Shown here in pieces: positions 45,085 through 57,619 of a DNA stretch of 64,000 nt. Origin of the DNA: Nemopilema nomurai. Taxonomy: Eukaryota > Cnidaria > Scyphozoa > Rhizostomeae > Rhizostomatidae. A program made the translations under genes and the position numbers. The stretch's first letter is position 1; the number at the start of each line of letters is the position of its first letter. The notes below the pieces were generated by a model. It had not been told where the DNA came from. It saw nothing but the letters and a program-made list of their open reading frames with translations, and searched no databases. Location of the stretch: the NCBI GenBank assembly GCA_003864495.1, contig ML133402.1, positions 764,614 through 828,613 on the forward strand, written 5' to 3'.

Positions 45085-47045
45085 CACCAAAACGAAACTA
45101 GCATGGAAATGAGGGAAGGACGAAAACGAGGCTAAAATGAAAACAACGCAGGGGTTTTAGCACCAAAACGAGTCTAGAATGGAAATAAGGCAAGGAGGAA
45201 AACGAGGCTAGAACGAAATTGAGGTTAAGACTTTTAGCACCGAATCGCGGCAAGCATGGAAACGAGGCAATGACAAAAACGGGGCTTAAACGAAAACGAG
45301 ATTAGTTCTTTTAGCACCAACTTGAGGCTGGCATGCAAACGGGCAAGAACAAAACGGGGCTGAAGCGAAAACGAGGATAAGGTTTTGAGCACCAAATCGA
45401 GGCTAGCATGGAAACGAACAAAGGATAAAAACGAGGCTAAAACGAAAACGAGGCTGGGTTTTTAGCAAAAAAGGAGGCTAGCATGGAAACGAACAAAGGA
45501 TAAAACGAGGCTAAAACGAAAATGAGGCTGGGGTTTTTAGCACCAAAACGAGTTTAGCATGGAAACGAGGCAAGGACGAAAACGAGGCTGGGGTTTTTAG
45601 CACCAAAAGGAGGCTAGCATGGAAACGAGGCAAGAACAAAACAAGGCTGAAGCGAGAACGCGGCTCAAGTTTTTAGCACCAAAACGAGTCTAGCATGGAA
45701 ACGAGGCTTGGACGAAAACGAAGCTAAAACAAAAATGAGGCTGGGGTTTTTAGCACCAAAACGACTCTGGCATGAAAAGGAGGCAAGGACGAAAACAAGG
45801 CCAAAACAAAAACGAGGCTGGGGTTTTTAGCAATAAAACGAGGCTAGCATGGAAACGAAGGACGAAAACGAGGCTAAAGGGAAAACGTGACTGTGGTTTT
45901 TAGCACCAAAACGAGTTTAGCATGGAAAAGAGGCAAGGACGAAAACGAGGCTAAATTGAAAACGAGGCTGAAGTTTTTAGCACCAAAACGAGTTTAGCAT
46001 TGAAACGAGGCATGGACGAAAAAGAGGCCAAAACAAAAACGAGGCTGGGGTTTTTAGCACCAAAGCGAGGCTAGCATTGAAACGAGGGAAGGACGAAAAC
46101 GAGGCTAAAGGGAAAACGTGACTGTGGTTTTTAGCACCAAAACGAGTTTAGCATGGAAACGAGGCAAGGATGAAAACGAGGCTGAATTGAAAACGAGGCA
46201 GAAGTTTATAGCACCAAAACGAGTTTAGCATGGAAACGAGGCATGGACGAAAAAGAGGCTAAAACGAAAACGAGGCTGGGGTTTTTAGCACCAAAACGAG
46301 TTTAGCATGGAAACGAGGCAAGGACGAAAACGAGGCTAAATTGAAAACTAGGCTGAAGTTTTTTGCACCAAAACGAGTTTAGCATGGAAACGAGGCATGG
46401 ACGAAAAAGAGACTAAAACGAAAACGAGGCTGGGGTTTTTAGCACCAAAAGGAGGCTAGCATGGAAACGAGGCAAGAACAAAACAAGGCTGAAGCGAGAA
46501 CGCGGCTCAAGTTTTTAGCACCAAAACGAGTCTAGCATGGAAACGAGGCATGGACGAACGAGCTAAAACAAAAATGAGATTGTGTTTTTAGCACCAAAAC
46601 GACTCTGGCATAAAGGAGGCAAGACGAAAACAAGCCAAAACAAAAACGAGGCTGGGGTTTTAGCAATAAAACGAGGCTAGCATGGAAACGAGGGAAGGAC
46701 GAAAACGAGGCTAAAGGGAAAACTGACTGTGGTTTTTAGCACCAAAACGAGTTTAGCATGGAAAAGAGGCAAGGACGAAAACGAGGCTAAATTGAAAACG
46801 AGGCTGAAGTTTTTAGCACCAAAACGAGTTTAGCATGGAAACGAGGCATGGACGAAAAAGAGGCCAAAACAAAAACGAGGCTGGGGTTTTTAGCACCAAA
46901 GCGAGTCTAGCATGGAAACGAGGGAAGGACGAAAACGAGGCTAAAGGGAAAACGTGACTGTGGTTTTTAGCACCAAACGAGTTTAGCATGGAAACGAGGC
47001 ATGGACGAAAAGAGGCTAAAACGAAAACGAGGCTAGGGCTTTTAG

Positions 47046-47120
47046 CACCAAAAGAGTTAGGCATGGAAACGAGAGAGGGAAAAAAACGAGGATAAACGAA
47101 AACGAGTCTGTGGTTTCTAG
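47046..47120 (+). repeat. A monomer, copy 3
   Basis: 75 bp, with single-base losses in two A-runs. Confidence 0.85.
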
Positions 47121-47275
47121 CACCAAAACGAGTCTAGCATGGAAATGAGGCAAGGAGGAAAACGAGGCTAGAACGAAATTGAGGTTAAGACTTTTAGCAC
47201 CGAATCGCGGCAAGCATGGAAACGAGGCTAGGGCGAAACGGGGCTGAAGCGAAAACAAGGATAAGGTTTGAGCAC

Positions 47276-47320
47276 GATGACAAGGCCAGGATGAGACAAG
47301 GCGAAAACAAGGATGAGCAC
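47276..47320 (+). repeat. 45-bp extra segment, copy 8
   Basis: Only 74 bp after its E anchor, because one monomer has been lost between the two. Confidence 0.87.
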
Positions 47321-47667
47321 GAAAACAAGGCCAAAACAAAAACGAGGCTGGGATTTTTAGCACTAAAACGAGTCTAGCATGGAAACGAGGGAAGGACGAA
47401 AACGAGGCTAAAGGAAAACGTGACTGTGGTTTTTAGCACCAAAACGAGTTTAGCATGGAAACGAGCAAGGACGAAAACGAGGTTAATTGAAAACGAGGCT
47501 GAAGTTTTTAGCACCAAAATGAGTTTAGCATGGAAACGAGGCATGGACGAAAAGAGGCTAAAACGAAACGAGGCTGGGGTTTTTAGCACCAAAACGAGTC
47601 TAGCATGTAAATGAGGCAAGGAGGAAAACGAGGCTAGAACGAAATTGAGGTTAAGACTTTTAGCACC

Positions 47668-48706
47668 GAATCGCGGCAAGCATGGAAAGGAGGCAATGAC
47701 AAAAACGGGGCTTAATCGAAAACGAGATTAGATCTTTTAGCACCAACTTGAGGCTAGCATGCAAACGAGGCTAGGGCAAAACGGGCTGAAGCGAAAACAA
47801 GGATAAGGTTTTGAGCACAAAAACAAGGCCAAAACAAAAACGAGGCTGGGGTTTTTAGCACTAAAACGAGTCTAGCATGGAAACGAGGGAAGGACGAAAA
47901 CGAGGCTAAAGGGAAAACGTGACTGTGGTTTTTAGCACCAAAACGAGTTTAGCATGGAAACGAGGCAAGGACGAAAACGAGGTTAATTGAAAACGAGGCT
48001 GAAGTTTTTAGCACCAAAACGAGTTTAGCATGGAAACGAGGCATGGACGAAAAAGAGGCTAAAACGAAAACGAGGCTGGGGTTTTTAGCACCAAAACGAG
48101 GCTAGCATGGAAACGAGGCAAGAGCAAAACAAGGCTGAAGCGAGAACGAGGCTCAAGTTTGTAGCACCAAAACGAGTCTAGCATGGAGACGAGGCAAGGA
48201 CGAAAGCGAAGCAAAAAGAAAATGAGGCTGGGGTTTTTAGCACCAAAACGACTCTGGCATGAAAACGAGGCAAGGAGGAAAACAAGGCCAAAACCAAAAC
48301 AAGGCTGGGGTTTTTAGCACTAAAACGAGTCTAGCATGGAAACGAGGCAAGGAAGAAAACGAGGCTAAAGGGAAAACGACGCTGGGATTTTTAGCACCAA
48401 AACGAGTTTAACATGGAAACGAGGCAAGGACGAAAACGAGGCTAAATTGAAAACGAGGCTGAAGTTTATAGCACCAAAACGAGTTTAGCATGGAAACGAG
48501 GCATGGACGAAAAAGAGGCTAAAACGAAAACGAGGCTGGGGTTTTTAGCACCAAAACGAGTCTGGCATGAAAACGAGGCAAGGAGGAAAAAAAGGCCAAA
48601 ACAAAAACGAGGCTGGGGTTTTTAGCACTAACACGAGTCTAGCATGGAAACGAGGGAAGGACGAAAACGAGGCTAAAGGGAAAACGTGACTGTGGTTTTT
48701 AGCACC
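47668..48706 (+). repeat. ~1,035-bp cassette (1,039 bp)
   Basis: Carries 'gcatggaaaggaggcaatg' after the E anchor and 'gctgggatttttagc' near 48,382. The former is shared with 56,097. Confidence 0.82.
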
Positions 48707-49204
48707 GAATCGCGGCAAGCATGGAAACGAGGCAATGACAAAACGGGACTTAAACGAAAACGAGATTAGGTCTTTTAGCACCAACTTGAGGCTAGCATGC
48801 AAACGAGGCTAGGGCGAAACGGGGCTGAAGCGAAAACAAGGATAAGGTTTTGAGCACGAAAACAAGGCCAAAACAAAAGCGAGGCTGGGGTTTTTAGCAC
48901 TAAAACGAGTCTAGCATGGAAACGAGGGAAGGACGAAAACGAGGCTAAAGGGAAAACGTGACTGTGGTTTTTAGCACCAAAACGAGTTTAGCATGGAAAC
49001 GAGGCAAGGACGAAAACGAGGTTAATTGAAAACGAGGCTGAAGTTTTTAGCACCAAAATGAGTTTAGCATGGAAACGAGGCATGGACGAAAAAGAGGCTA
49101 AAACGAAACGAGGCTGGGGTTTTAGCACCAAAACGAGTCTAGAATGGAAATAGCAAGGAGGAAAACGAGGCTAGAACGAAATTGAGGTTAAGACTTTTAG
49201 CACC
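48707..49204 (+). repeat. 500-bp cassette (498 bp)
   Basis: Carries 'acgggacttaaacg' and the truncated-monomer variant 'caaaagcgaggctgggg', both shared with the cassette at 57,120. Confidence 0.86.
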
Positions 49205-51567
49205 GAATCGCGGCAAGCATGGAAACGAGGCAATGACAAAAACGGGGCTTAATCGAAAACGAGATTAGTTCTTTTAGCACCAACTTGAGGCTAGCATGCA
49301 AACGGGGCAAGAACAAAACGGGCTGAAGCGAAACGAGGATAAGGTTTTGAGCACCAAATCGAGGCTAGCATGGAAACGAACAAAGGATAAAAACGAGGCT
49401 AAAACGAAAACGAGGCTGGGTTTTTAGCACAAAAAGGAGGCTAGCATGGAAACGAACAAAGGATAAAAACGAGGCTAAAACGAAAACGAGGCTGGGGTTT
49501 TTAGCACCAAAACGAGTTTAGCATGGAAACGAGGCAAGGACGAAACGAGGCTAAATTGAAAACTAGGCTGAAGTTTTTTGCACCAAAACGAGTTTAGCAT
49601 GGAAACGAGGCATGGACGAAAAAGAGACTAAAACGAAAACGAGGCTGGGGTTTTTAGCACCAAAAGGAGGCTAGCATGGAAACGAGGCAAGAACAAAACA
49701 AGGCTGAAGCGAGAACGCGGTCAAGTTTTTAGCACCAAAACGAGTCTAGCATGGAAACGAGGCATGGACGAAAACGAAGCTAAAACAAAAATGAGGCTGG
49801 GGTTTTTAGCACCAAAACGACTCTGGCATGAAAAGGAGGCAAGGACGAAAACAAGGCCAAAACAAAAACGAGGCTGGGGTTTTTAGCAATAAACGAGGCT
49901 AGCATGGAAACGAGGGAAGGACAAAAACGAGGCTAAAGGGAAAACGTGACTGTGGTTTTTAGCACCAAAACGAGTTTAGCATGGAAACGAGGCAAGGACG
50001 AAAACGAGGCTAAATTGAAAACTAGGCTGAAGTTTTAGCACCAAAACGAGTTTAGCATGGAAACGAGGCATGGACGAAAAAGAGGTTAATCGAAAACGAG
50101 GCTGGGGTTTTTAGCACCAAAACGAGGCTAGCATGGAAACGAAGCAAGAGCAAAACAAGGCTGAAGCGAGAACGAGGCTCAAGTTTTTAGCACCGAAACG
50201 AGTCTAGCATGGAGACGAGGCAAGGACGAAAGCGAAGCAAAAAGAAAATGAGGCTGGGGTTTTTAGCACCAAAACGACTCTGGCATGAATACGAGGCAAG
50301 GAGGAAAACAAGGCCAAAACCAAAACAAGGCTGGGGTTTTTAGCACTAAAACGAGTCTAGCATGGAAACGAGGCAAGGAAGACGAGGCTAAAGGGAAAAC
50401 GAGGCTGAGGTTTTTAGCACAAAAAGGAGGCTAGCATGGAAACGAACAAAGGATAAAAACGAGGCTAAAACGAAAACGAGGCTGGGTTTTAGCAGCAAAA
50501 CGAGTTTAGCATGGAAACGAGGCAAGGACGAAAACGAGGCTAATTGAAAACGAGGTTGAAGTTTTTTGCACCAAATCGAGTTTAGCATGGAAACGAGGCA
50601 TGGACGAAAAAGAGACTAAAACGAAAACGAGGCTGGGTTTTTAGCACCAAAAGGAGGCTAGCATGGAAACGAGCAAGAACAAAACAAGGCTGAAGCGAGA
50701 ACGCGGCTTAAGTTTTTAGCACCAAAACGAGTCTAGCATGGAAACGAGGCAAGGACAAAAACGAAGCTAAAACAAAAATGAGGCTGGGGTTTTTAGCACC
50801 AAAACGACTCTGGCATAAAAAAGGAGGCAAGGACGAAAACAAGGCCAAAAAAAAAACGAGGCTGGGGTTTTTAGCAATAAAACGAGGCTAGCATGGAAAC
50901 GAGGGAAGGACGAAAACGAGGCCTAAAGGGAAAACGTGACTGTGGTTTTTAGCACCAAAACAAGTTTAGCATGGAAACGAGGCAAGGATGAAAACGAGGC
51001 TGAATTGAAAACGAGGCAGAAAATTATAGCACCAAAACGAGTTTAGCATGGAAACGAGGCATGGACGAAAAAGAGGCTAAAACGAAAACGAGGCTGGGGT
51101 TTTTAGCACCAAAACGAGTCTGGCATGAAAACGAGGCAAGGAGGAAAACAAGGCAAAAACAAAAACGAGGCTGGGGTTTTTAGCACCAAAGCGAGTCTAG
51201 CATGGAAACGAGGGAAGGACGAAAACGAGGCTAAAGGGAAAACGTGACTGTGGTTTTTAGCACCAAAACGAGTTTAGCATGGAAACGAGGCAAGGACGAA
51301 AACGAGGTTAATTGAAAACGAGGCTGAAGTTTTTAGCACCAAAACGAGTTTAGCATGGAAACGAGGCATGGACGAAAAAGAGGCTAAAACGAAAACGAGG
51401 CTGGGGTTTTTAGCACCAAAACGAGTCTGGCATGAAAACGAGGCAAGGAGGAAAACAAGGCCAAAACAAAAACGAGGCTGGGGTTTTTAGCACCAAAGCG
51501 AGTCTAGCATGGAAACGAGGCATGGACGAAAAAGAGCCTAAAACGAAAACGAGGCTAGGGCTTTTAG

Positions 51568-51644
51568 CACCAAAAAGAGTTAGGCATGGAAACGAGAGAG
51601 GGAAAAAAACGAGGATAAAACGAAAACGAGTCTGTGGTTTCTAG
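51568..51644 (+). repeat. A monomer, copy 4
   Basis: Preceded by a 'gcatggacgaaaaagagcc' monomer, as in copy 5. Confidence 0.86.
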
Positions 51645-51725
51645 CACCAAAACGAGTCTAGCATGGAAATGAGGCAAGGAGGAAAACGAGGCTAGAACGA
51701 AATTGAGGTTAAGACTTTTAGCACC

Positions 51726-52226
51726 GAATCGCGGCAAGCATGGAAACGAGGCAATGACAAAACAGGGCTTAAACGAAAACGAGATTAGGTCTTTTAGCAC
51801 CAACTTGAGGCTAGCATGCAAACGAGGCTAGGGCAAAACGGGGCTGAAGCGAAAACAAGGATAAGGTTTTGAGCACGAAAACAAGGCCAAAACAAAAACG
51901 AGGTTGGGGTTTTTAGCACTAAAACGAGTCTAGCATGGAAACGAGGGAAGGACGAAAACGAGGCTAAAGGGAAAACGTGACTGTGGTTTTTAGCACCAAA
52001 ACGAGTTTAGCATGGAAACGAGGCAAGGACGAAAACGAGGTTAATTGAAAACGAGGCTGAAGTTTTTAGCACCAAAACGAGTTTAGCATGGAAACGAGGC
52101 ATGGACGAAAAAGAGGCTAAAACGAAACGAGGCTGGGGTTTTTAGCACCAAAACGAGTCTAGCATGGAAATGAGGCAAGGAGGAAAACGAGGCTAGAACG
52201 AAATTGAGGTTAAGACTTTTAGCACC
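51726..52226 (+). repeat. 500-bp cassette (501 bp)
   Basis: Lies one monomer beyond an A monomer. Its truncated monomer ends 'aaaaacgaggttggggt', a change shared with the cassettes at 60,133 and 62,186, which identifies the three as one lineage. Confidence 0.86.
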
Positions 52227-53146
52227 GAATCGCGGCAAGCATGGAAACGAGGCAATGACAAAAACGGGGCTTAATCGAAAACGAGATTAGATCTTTTAGC
52301 ACCAACTTGAGGCTAGCATGCAAACGAGGCTAGGGCAAAACGGGGCTGAAGCGAAAACAAGGATAAGGTTTTGAGCACGAAAACAAGGCCAAAACAAAAA
52401 CGAGGCTGGGGTTTTTAGCACTAAAACGAGAGTCTAGCATGGAAACGGGAAGACGAAAACGAGGCTAAAGGGAAAACGTGACTGTGGTTTTAGCACCAAA
52501 ACGAGTTAGCATGGAAACGAGGCAAGAGCAAAACAAGGCTGAAGCGAGAACGAGGCTCAGTTTTAGCACCAAAACGAGTCTAGCATGGAGACGAGGCAAG
52601 GACGAAAACGAAGCAAAAAGATGAGGCTGGGGTTTTTAGCACCAAAACGATCTAGCATGGAAACGAGGCAAGGGAAAACAAGGCAAAACAAAACAAGGCT
52701 GGGGTTTTTAGCACAAAACGAGTCTAGCATGGAAACAAGGCAAGGAAGAAAACGAGGCTAAAGGAAAACGAGGCTTGGGGTTTTAGCACCAAAACGAGTT
52801 AGCATGGAAACGAGGCAAGGACGAAAACGAGGCTAAAAAGAAAACGAGGCTGGGGTTTTTAGCACCAAAACGAGTAGCATGGAAACGAGGCAAGGACGAA
52901 AAGAGGCTAAACAAAAACGAGGCTGGGGTTTTTAGCACCAAAACGAGTCTGGCATGAAAACGAGGCAAGGAGGAAAACAAGGCCAAAACAAAAACGAGGC
53001 TGGGGTTTTAGAACTAAAACGAGTCTAGCATGGAAACGAGGAAGGACGAAAACGAGGCTAAAGTGACGTGACTTTAGCACCGAAACGAGTTTAGCATGGA
53101 AACGAGGCAAGGACGAAAACGAGGTTAATTGAAAACGAGGCTGAAG

Positions 53147-53163
53147 TCTTTGGAAACAAAACG
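53147..53163 (+). repeat. F marker, copy 5
   Basis: Followed by the 'catggaaacgagag' form, as in copies 1 and 2. Confidence 0.85.
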
Positions 53164-53230
53164 AGTTTAGCATGGAAACGAGAGAAGGAAGAAAACGAGG
53201 CGAAAAGGAAAACGAGACTGTGGTTTTTAG

Positions 53231-53307
53231 CACCAAGACGAGTCTAGCATGGTAACGAGGAAAGGACAAAAACGAGGCTAAATTGAAAACGAGGCTAAAG
53301 TTTTTAG
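53231..53307 (+). repeat. T monomer, copy 8
   Basis: Preceded by F at 53,147, but without the E anchor that precedes F in copies 4 to 6. Confidence 0.86.
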
Positions 53308-56096
53308 CACCAAAACGAAACTAGCATGGAAATGAGGGAAGGACGAAAACGAGGCTAAAATGAAAACAACGCAGGGGTTTTAGCACCAAAACGAGTCTAG
53401 AATGGAAATAAGGCAAGGAGGAAAACGAGGCTAGAACGAAATTGAGGTTAAGACTTTTAGCACCGAATCGCGGCAAGCATGGAAACGAGGCAATGACAAA
53501 AACGGGGCTTAAGCGAAAACGAGATTAGTTCTTTAGCACCAACTTGAGGCTTGCATGCAAACGGGGCAAGAACAAAACGGGGCTGAAGCGAAAACGAGGA
53601 TAAGGTTTTGAGCACCAAATCGAGGCTAGCATGGAAACGAACAAAGGATAAAAACGAGGCTAAAACGAAAACGAGGCTGGGTTTTTAGCACAAAAAGGAG
53701 GCTAGCATGGAAACGAACAAAGGATAAAAACGAGGCTAAAACGAAAACGAGGCTGGGGTTTTTAGCACCAAAACGAGTTTAGCATGGAAACGAAGCAAGG
53801 ACGAAAACGAGGCTAAATTGAAAACTAGGCTGAAGTTTTTTGCACCAAAACGAGTTTAGCATGGAAACGAGGCATGGACGAAAAGAGACTAAAACGAAAA
53901 CGAGGCTGGGGTTTTTAGCACCAAAAGGAGGCTAGCATGGAAACGAGGCAAGAACAAAACAAGGCTGAAGCGAGAACGCGGCTCAAGTTTTTAGCACCAA
54001 AACGAGTCTAGCATGGAAAGGAGGCATGGACGAAAACGAAGCTAAAACAAAAACGAGGCTTAAGTTTTAGCACCAAAACGAGTTTAGCATGGAAACGAGG
54101 CATGGACGAAAAAGAGGCCAAAACAAAAACGAGGCTGGGGTTTTTAGCAATAAAACGAGGCTAGCATGGAAACGAGGGAAGGACGAAAAACGAGGCTAAA
54201 GGGAAAACGTGACTGTGGTTTTTAGCACCAAAACGAGTTTAGCATGGAAAAGAGGCAAGGACGAAAACGAGGCTAAATTGAAAACGAGGCTGAAGTTTTT
54301 AGCACCAAAACGAGTTTAGCATGGAAACGAGGCATGGACGAAAAAGAGGCTAAAACGAAAACGAGGCTGGGGTTTTTAGCACCAAAACGAGGCTAGCATG
54401 GAAACGAGGCAAGGACGAAAACGAAGCAAAAGAAAATGAGGCTGGGGTTTTTAGCACCAAAACGACTCTGGCATGAAAACGAGGCAAGGAGGAAAACAAG
54501 GCCAAAACCAAAACAAGGCTGGGTTTTTAGCACTAAAACGAGTCTAGCATGGAAACGAGGCAAGGAAGAAAACGAGGCTAAAGGGAAACGAGGCTGAGGT
54601 TTTTAGCACAAAAAGGAGCTAGCATGGAAACGAACAAAGGATAAAAACGAGGCTAAAACGAAAACGAGGCTGGGGTTTTTAGCACCAAAACGAGTTTAGC
54701 ATGGAAACGAGGCAAGGACGAAAACGAGGCTAAATTGAAAACGAGGCTGAAGTTTTTTGCACCAAATCAAGTTTAGCATGGAAACGAGGCATGGACGAAA
54801 AAGAGACTAAAACGAAAACGAGGCTGGGGTTTTTAGCACCAAAAGGAGGCTAGCATGGAAACGAGGCAAGAACAAAACAAGGCTGAAGCGAGAACGCGGC
54901 TTAAGTTTTTAGCACCAAAACGAGTCTAGCATGGAAACGAGGCAAGGACAAAAACGAAGCTAAAACAAAAATGAGGCTGGGGTTTTTAGCACCAAAACGA
55001 CTCTGGCATAAAAAAGGAGGCAAGGACGAAAACAAGGCCAAAACAAAACGAGGCTGGGGTTTTTAGCACTAAAACGAGTCTAGCATGGAAACGAGGAAGG
55101 ACGAAAACGAGGCTAAAGGGAAAACGTGACTGTTTTTAGCACCAAAACGAGTTTAGCATGGAAACGAGGCAAGGACGAAAACGAGGCTAAATTGAAAACG
55201 AGGCTGAAGTTTTTAGCACCAAAACGAGTTTAGCATTGAAACGAGGCATGGACGAAAAAGAGGCTAGAAACGAAATTGAGGTTAAGACTTTTAGCACCGA
55301 ATCGCGGCAAGCATGGAAAGGAGGCAATGACAAAAACGGGCTTATCGAAAACGAGATTAGATCTTTAGCACCAACTTGAGGCTAGCATGCAAACGAGGCT
55401 AGGGCAAAACGGGGCTGAAGCGAAAACAAGGATAAGGTTTGAGCACGAAAACAAGGCAAAATAAAAACGAGGCTGGGGTTTTTAGCACAAAACGAGTCTA
55501 GCATGGAAACGAGGCAAGAGCAAAACAAGGCTGAAGCGAGAACGAGGCTCAAGTTTGTAGCACCAAACGAGTCTAGCATTGAGACGAGGCAAGGACGAAA
55601 GCGAAGCAAAAAGAAAATGAGGCTGGGTTTTTAGCACCAAAACGACTGGCATGAAAACGAGGCAAGGAGGAAAACAAGGTCAAAACCAAAACAAGGCTGG
55701 GGTTTTTAGCACTAAAACGAGTCTAGCATGGAAACGAGGCAAGGAAGAAAACGAGGCTAAAGGGAAAACGACGTGGGGTTTTAGCACCAAAACGAGTTTA
55801 GCATGGAAACGAGGCAAGGACGAAAACGAGGCTAAATTGAAAACGAGCTGAAGTTTTATAGCACCAAAACGAGTTTAGCATGGAAACGAGGCATGGACGA
55901 AAGAGAGGCTAAAACGAAAACGAGGCTGGGGTTTTTAGCACCAAAACGAGTCTGGCATGGAAACGAGGCAAGGATGAAAACGAGGCTGAATTGAAAACGA
56001 GGCAGAAGTTTATAGCACCAAAACGAGTTTAGCATGGAAACGAGGCATGGACGAAAAAGAGGCTATACGAAATTGAGGTTAAGACTTTTAGCACCG

Positions 56097-57119
56097 AATC
56101 GCGGCAAGCATGGAAAGGAGGCAATGACAAAAACGGGCTTAATCGAAAACGAGATTAGATCTTTTAGCACCAACTTGAGGCTAGCATGCAAACGAGGCTA
56201 GGGCAAAACGGGCTGAAGCGAAAACAGGATAAGGTTTTGAGCACAAAAACAAGGCCAAAACAAAAACGAGGCTGGGGTTTTTAGCACTAAAACGAGTCTA
56301 GCATGGAAACGAGGAAGACAAAACGAGGCTAAAGGGAAAAACGTGACTGTGTTTTTAGCACCAAAACGAGTTTAGCATGGAAACGAGGCAAGGACGAAAA
56401 CGAGGTTAATTGAAAACGGCTGAAGTTTTTAGCACCAAAACGAGTTTAGCATGGAAACGAGGCATGGACGAAAAAGAGGCTAAACGAAAACGAGGCTGGG
56501 GTTTTTAGCACCAAAACGAGGCTAGCATGGAAACGAGGCAAGAGCAAACAAGGCTGAAGCGAGAACGAGGCTCAAGTTTGTAGCACCAAAACGAGTCTAG
56601 CATGGAGACGAGGCAAGGACGAAAGCGAAGCAAAAAGAAAATGAGGCTGGGGTTTTTAGCACCAAAACGACTCTGGCATGAAAACGAGGCAAGGAGGAAA
56701 ACAAGGCCAAACCAAAACAAGGCTGGGGTTTTTAGCACTAAAACGAGTCTAGCATGGAAACGAGGCAAGGAAGAAAACGAGGCTAAAGGGAAAACGACGC
56801 TGGGTTTTTAGCACCAAAACGAGTTTAATGGAAACGAGGCAAGGACGAAAACGAGGCTAAATTGAAAACGAGGCTGAAGTTTTATAGCACCAAAACGAGT
56901 TTAGCATGGAAACGAGGCATGGACGAAAAAGAGGCTAAAACGAAAACGAGGCTGGGGTTTTTAGCACCAAAACGAGTCTGGCATGAAACGAGGCAAGGAG
57001 GAAAAAAGGCCAAACAAAAACGAGGCTGGGGTTTTTAGCACTAACACGAGTCTAGCATGGAAACGAGGGAAGGACGAAAACGAGGCTAAAGGGAAAACGT
57101 GACTGTGGTTTTTAGCACC
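56097..57119 (+). repeat. ~1,035-bp cassette (1,023 bp)
   Basis: Partner of 47,668-48,706, shortened by scattered one-base losses such as 'gagtttaatggaaacg' near 56,821. Confidence 0.81.
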
Positions 57120-57619
57120 GAATCGCGGCAAGCATGGAAACGAGGCAATGACAAAACGGGACTTAAACGAAAACGAGATTAGGTCTTTTAGCACCAACTT
57201 GAGGCTAGCATGCAAACGAGGCTAGGGCGAAACGGGGCTGAAGCGAAAACAAGGATAAGGTTTTGAGCACGAAAACAAGGCCAAAACAAAAGCGAGGCTG
57301 GGGTTTTTAGCACTAAAACGAGTCTAGCATGGAAACGAGGGAAGGACGAAAACGAGGCTAAAGGGAAAACGTGACTGTGGTTTTTAGCACCAAAACGAGT
57401 TTAGCATGGAAACGAGGCAAGGACGAAAACGAGGTTAATTGAAAACGAGGCTGAAGTTTTTAGCACCAAAATGAGTTTAGCATGGAAACGAGGCATGGAC
57501 GAAAAAGAGGCTAAAACGAAAACGAGGCTGGGGTTTTAGCACCAAAACGAGTCTAGAATGGAAATAAGGCAAGGAGGAAAACGAGGCTAGAACGAAATTG
57601 AGGTTAAGACTTTTGCACC
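57120..57619 (+). repeat. 500-bp cassette (500 bp)
   Basis: Partner of 48,707-49,204 in the ~8.4-kb-offset duplication, at 8,413-8,415 bp. Confidence 0.86.

Larger units (their letters stand above)
43901..46270 (+). repeat. Continuation of the T unit and its 1,575-bp partial duplication
   Basis: F and T recur at 44,924 and 45,010, exactly 1,575 bp after 43,349 and 43,435, and both copies share 'gcatggatacgagagaagg' and 'gaggcggaaagg', which I did not see in the other F/T copies. The duplication begins at an out-of-register join near 44,860. 1,575 bp equals about 20 full monomers plus one 43-bp truncated monomer, allowing for a few lost bases. No gene is visible. Confidence 0.82.
46271..47659 (+). 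repeat. Linker HOR block with A monomer and hybrid E monomer
   Basis: The block holds mixed monomers, an A monomer at 47,046-47,120, and an E anchor at 47,202 fused to the following subtype so that about one monomer is missing. The resulting cassette is 466 bp instead of ~543. One-base deletions cluster at 46,550-46,730. No gene is visible. Confidence 0.75.
47660..52521 (+). repeat. ~8.4-kb-offset unit, copy 1
   Basis: The block matches 56.09-60.92 kb at offsets of 8,429 bp (E anchor 47,668 versus 56,097) falling to 8,399 bp at the right edge. Shared rare variants include 'gagcacaaaaacaaggcc' (47,814 and 56,240), 'acgggacttaaacg' (48,743 and 57,156) and 'gcagaaaattatagcacc' (51,016 and 59,422). 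It includes a ~1,039-bp cassette (47,668), 500-bp cassettes at 48,707 and 51,726, and an A monomer at 51,568. No gene is visible. Confidence 0.87.
52522..56089 (+). repeat. HOR block with T unit and a displaced module
   Basis: The block begins with a 'gcaagagc' run spliced onto 'gagtttagcatgg', then F at 53,147, T at 53,233 and E at 53,465. The first ~1.0 kb matches 62.98-64.0 kb. From 55.56 to 56.10 kb it instead matches 3.95-4.48 and 8.25-8.78 kb through several rare variants. One-base deletions are frequent at 52,430-52,920. No gene is visible. Confidence 0.78.
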
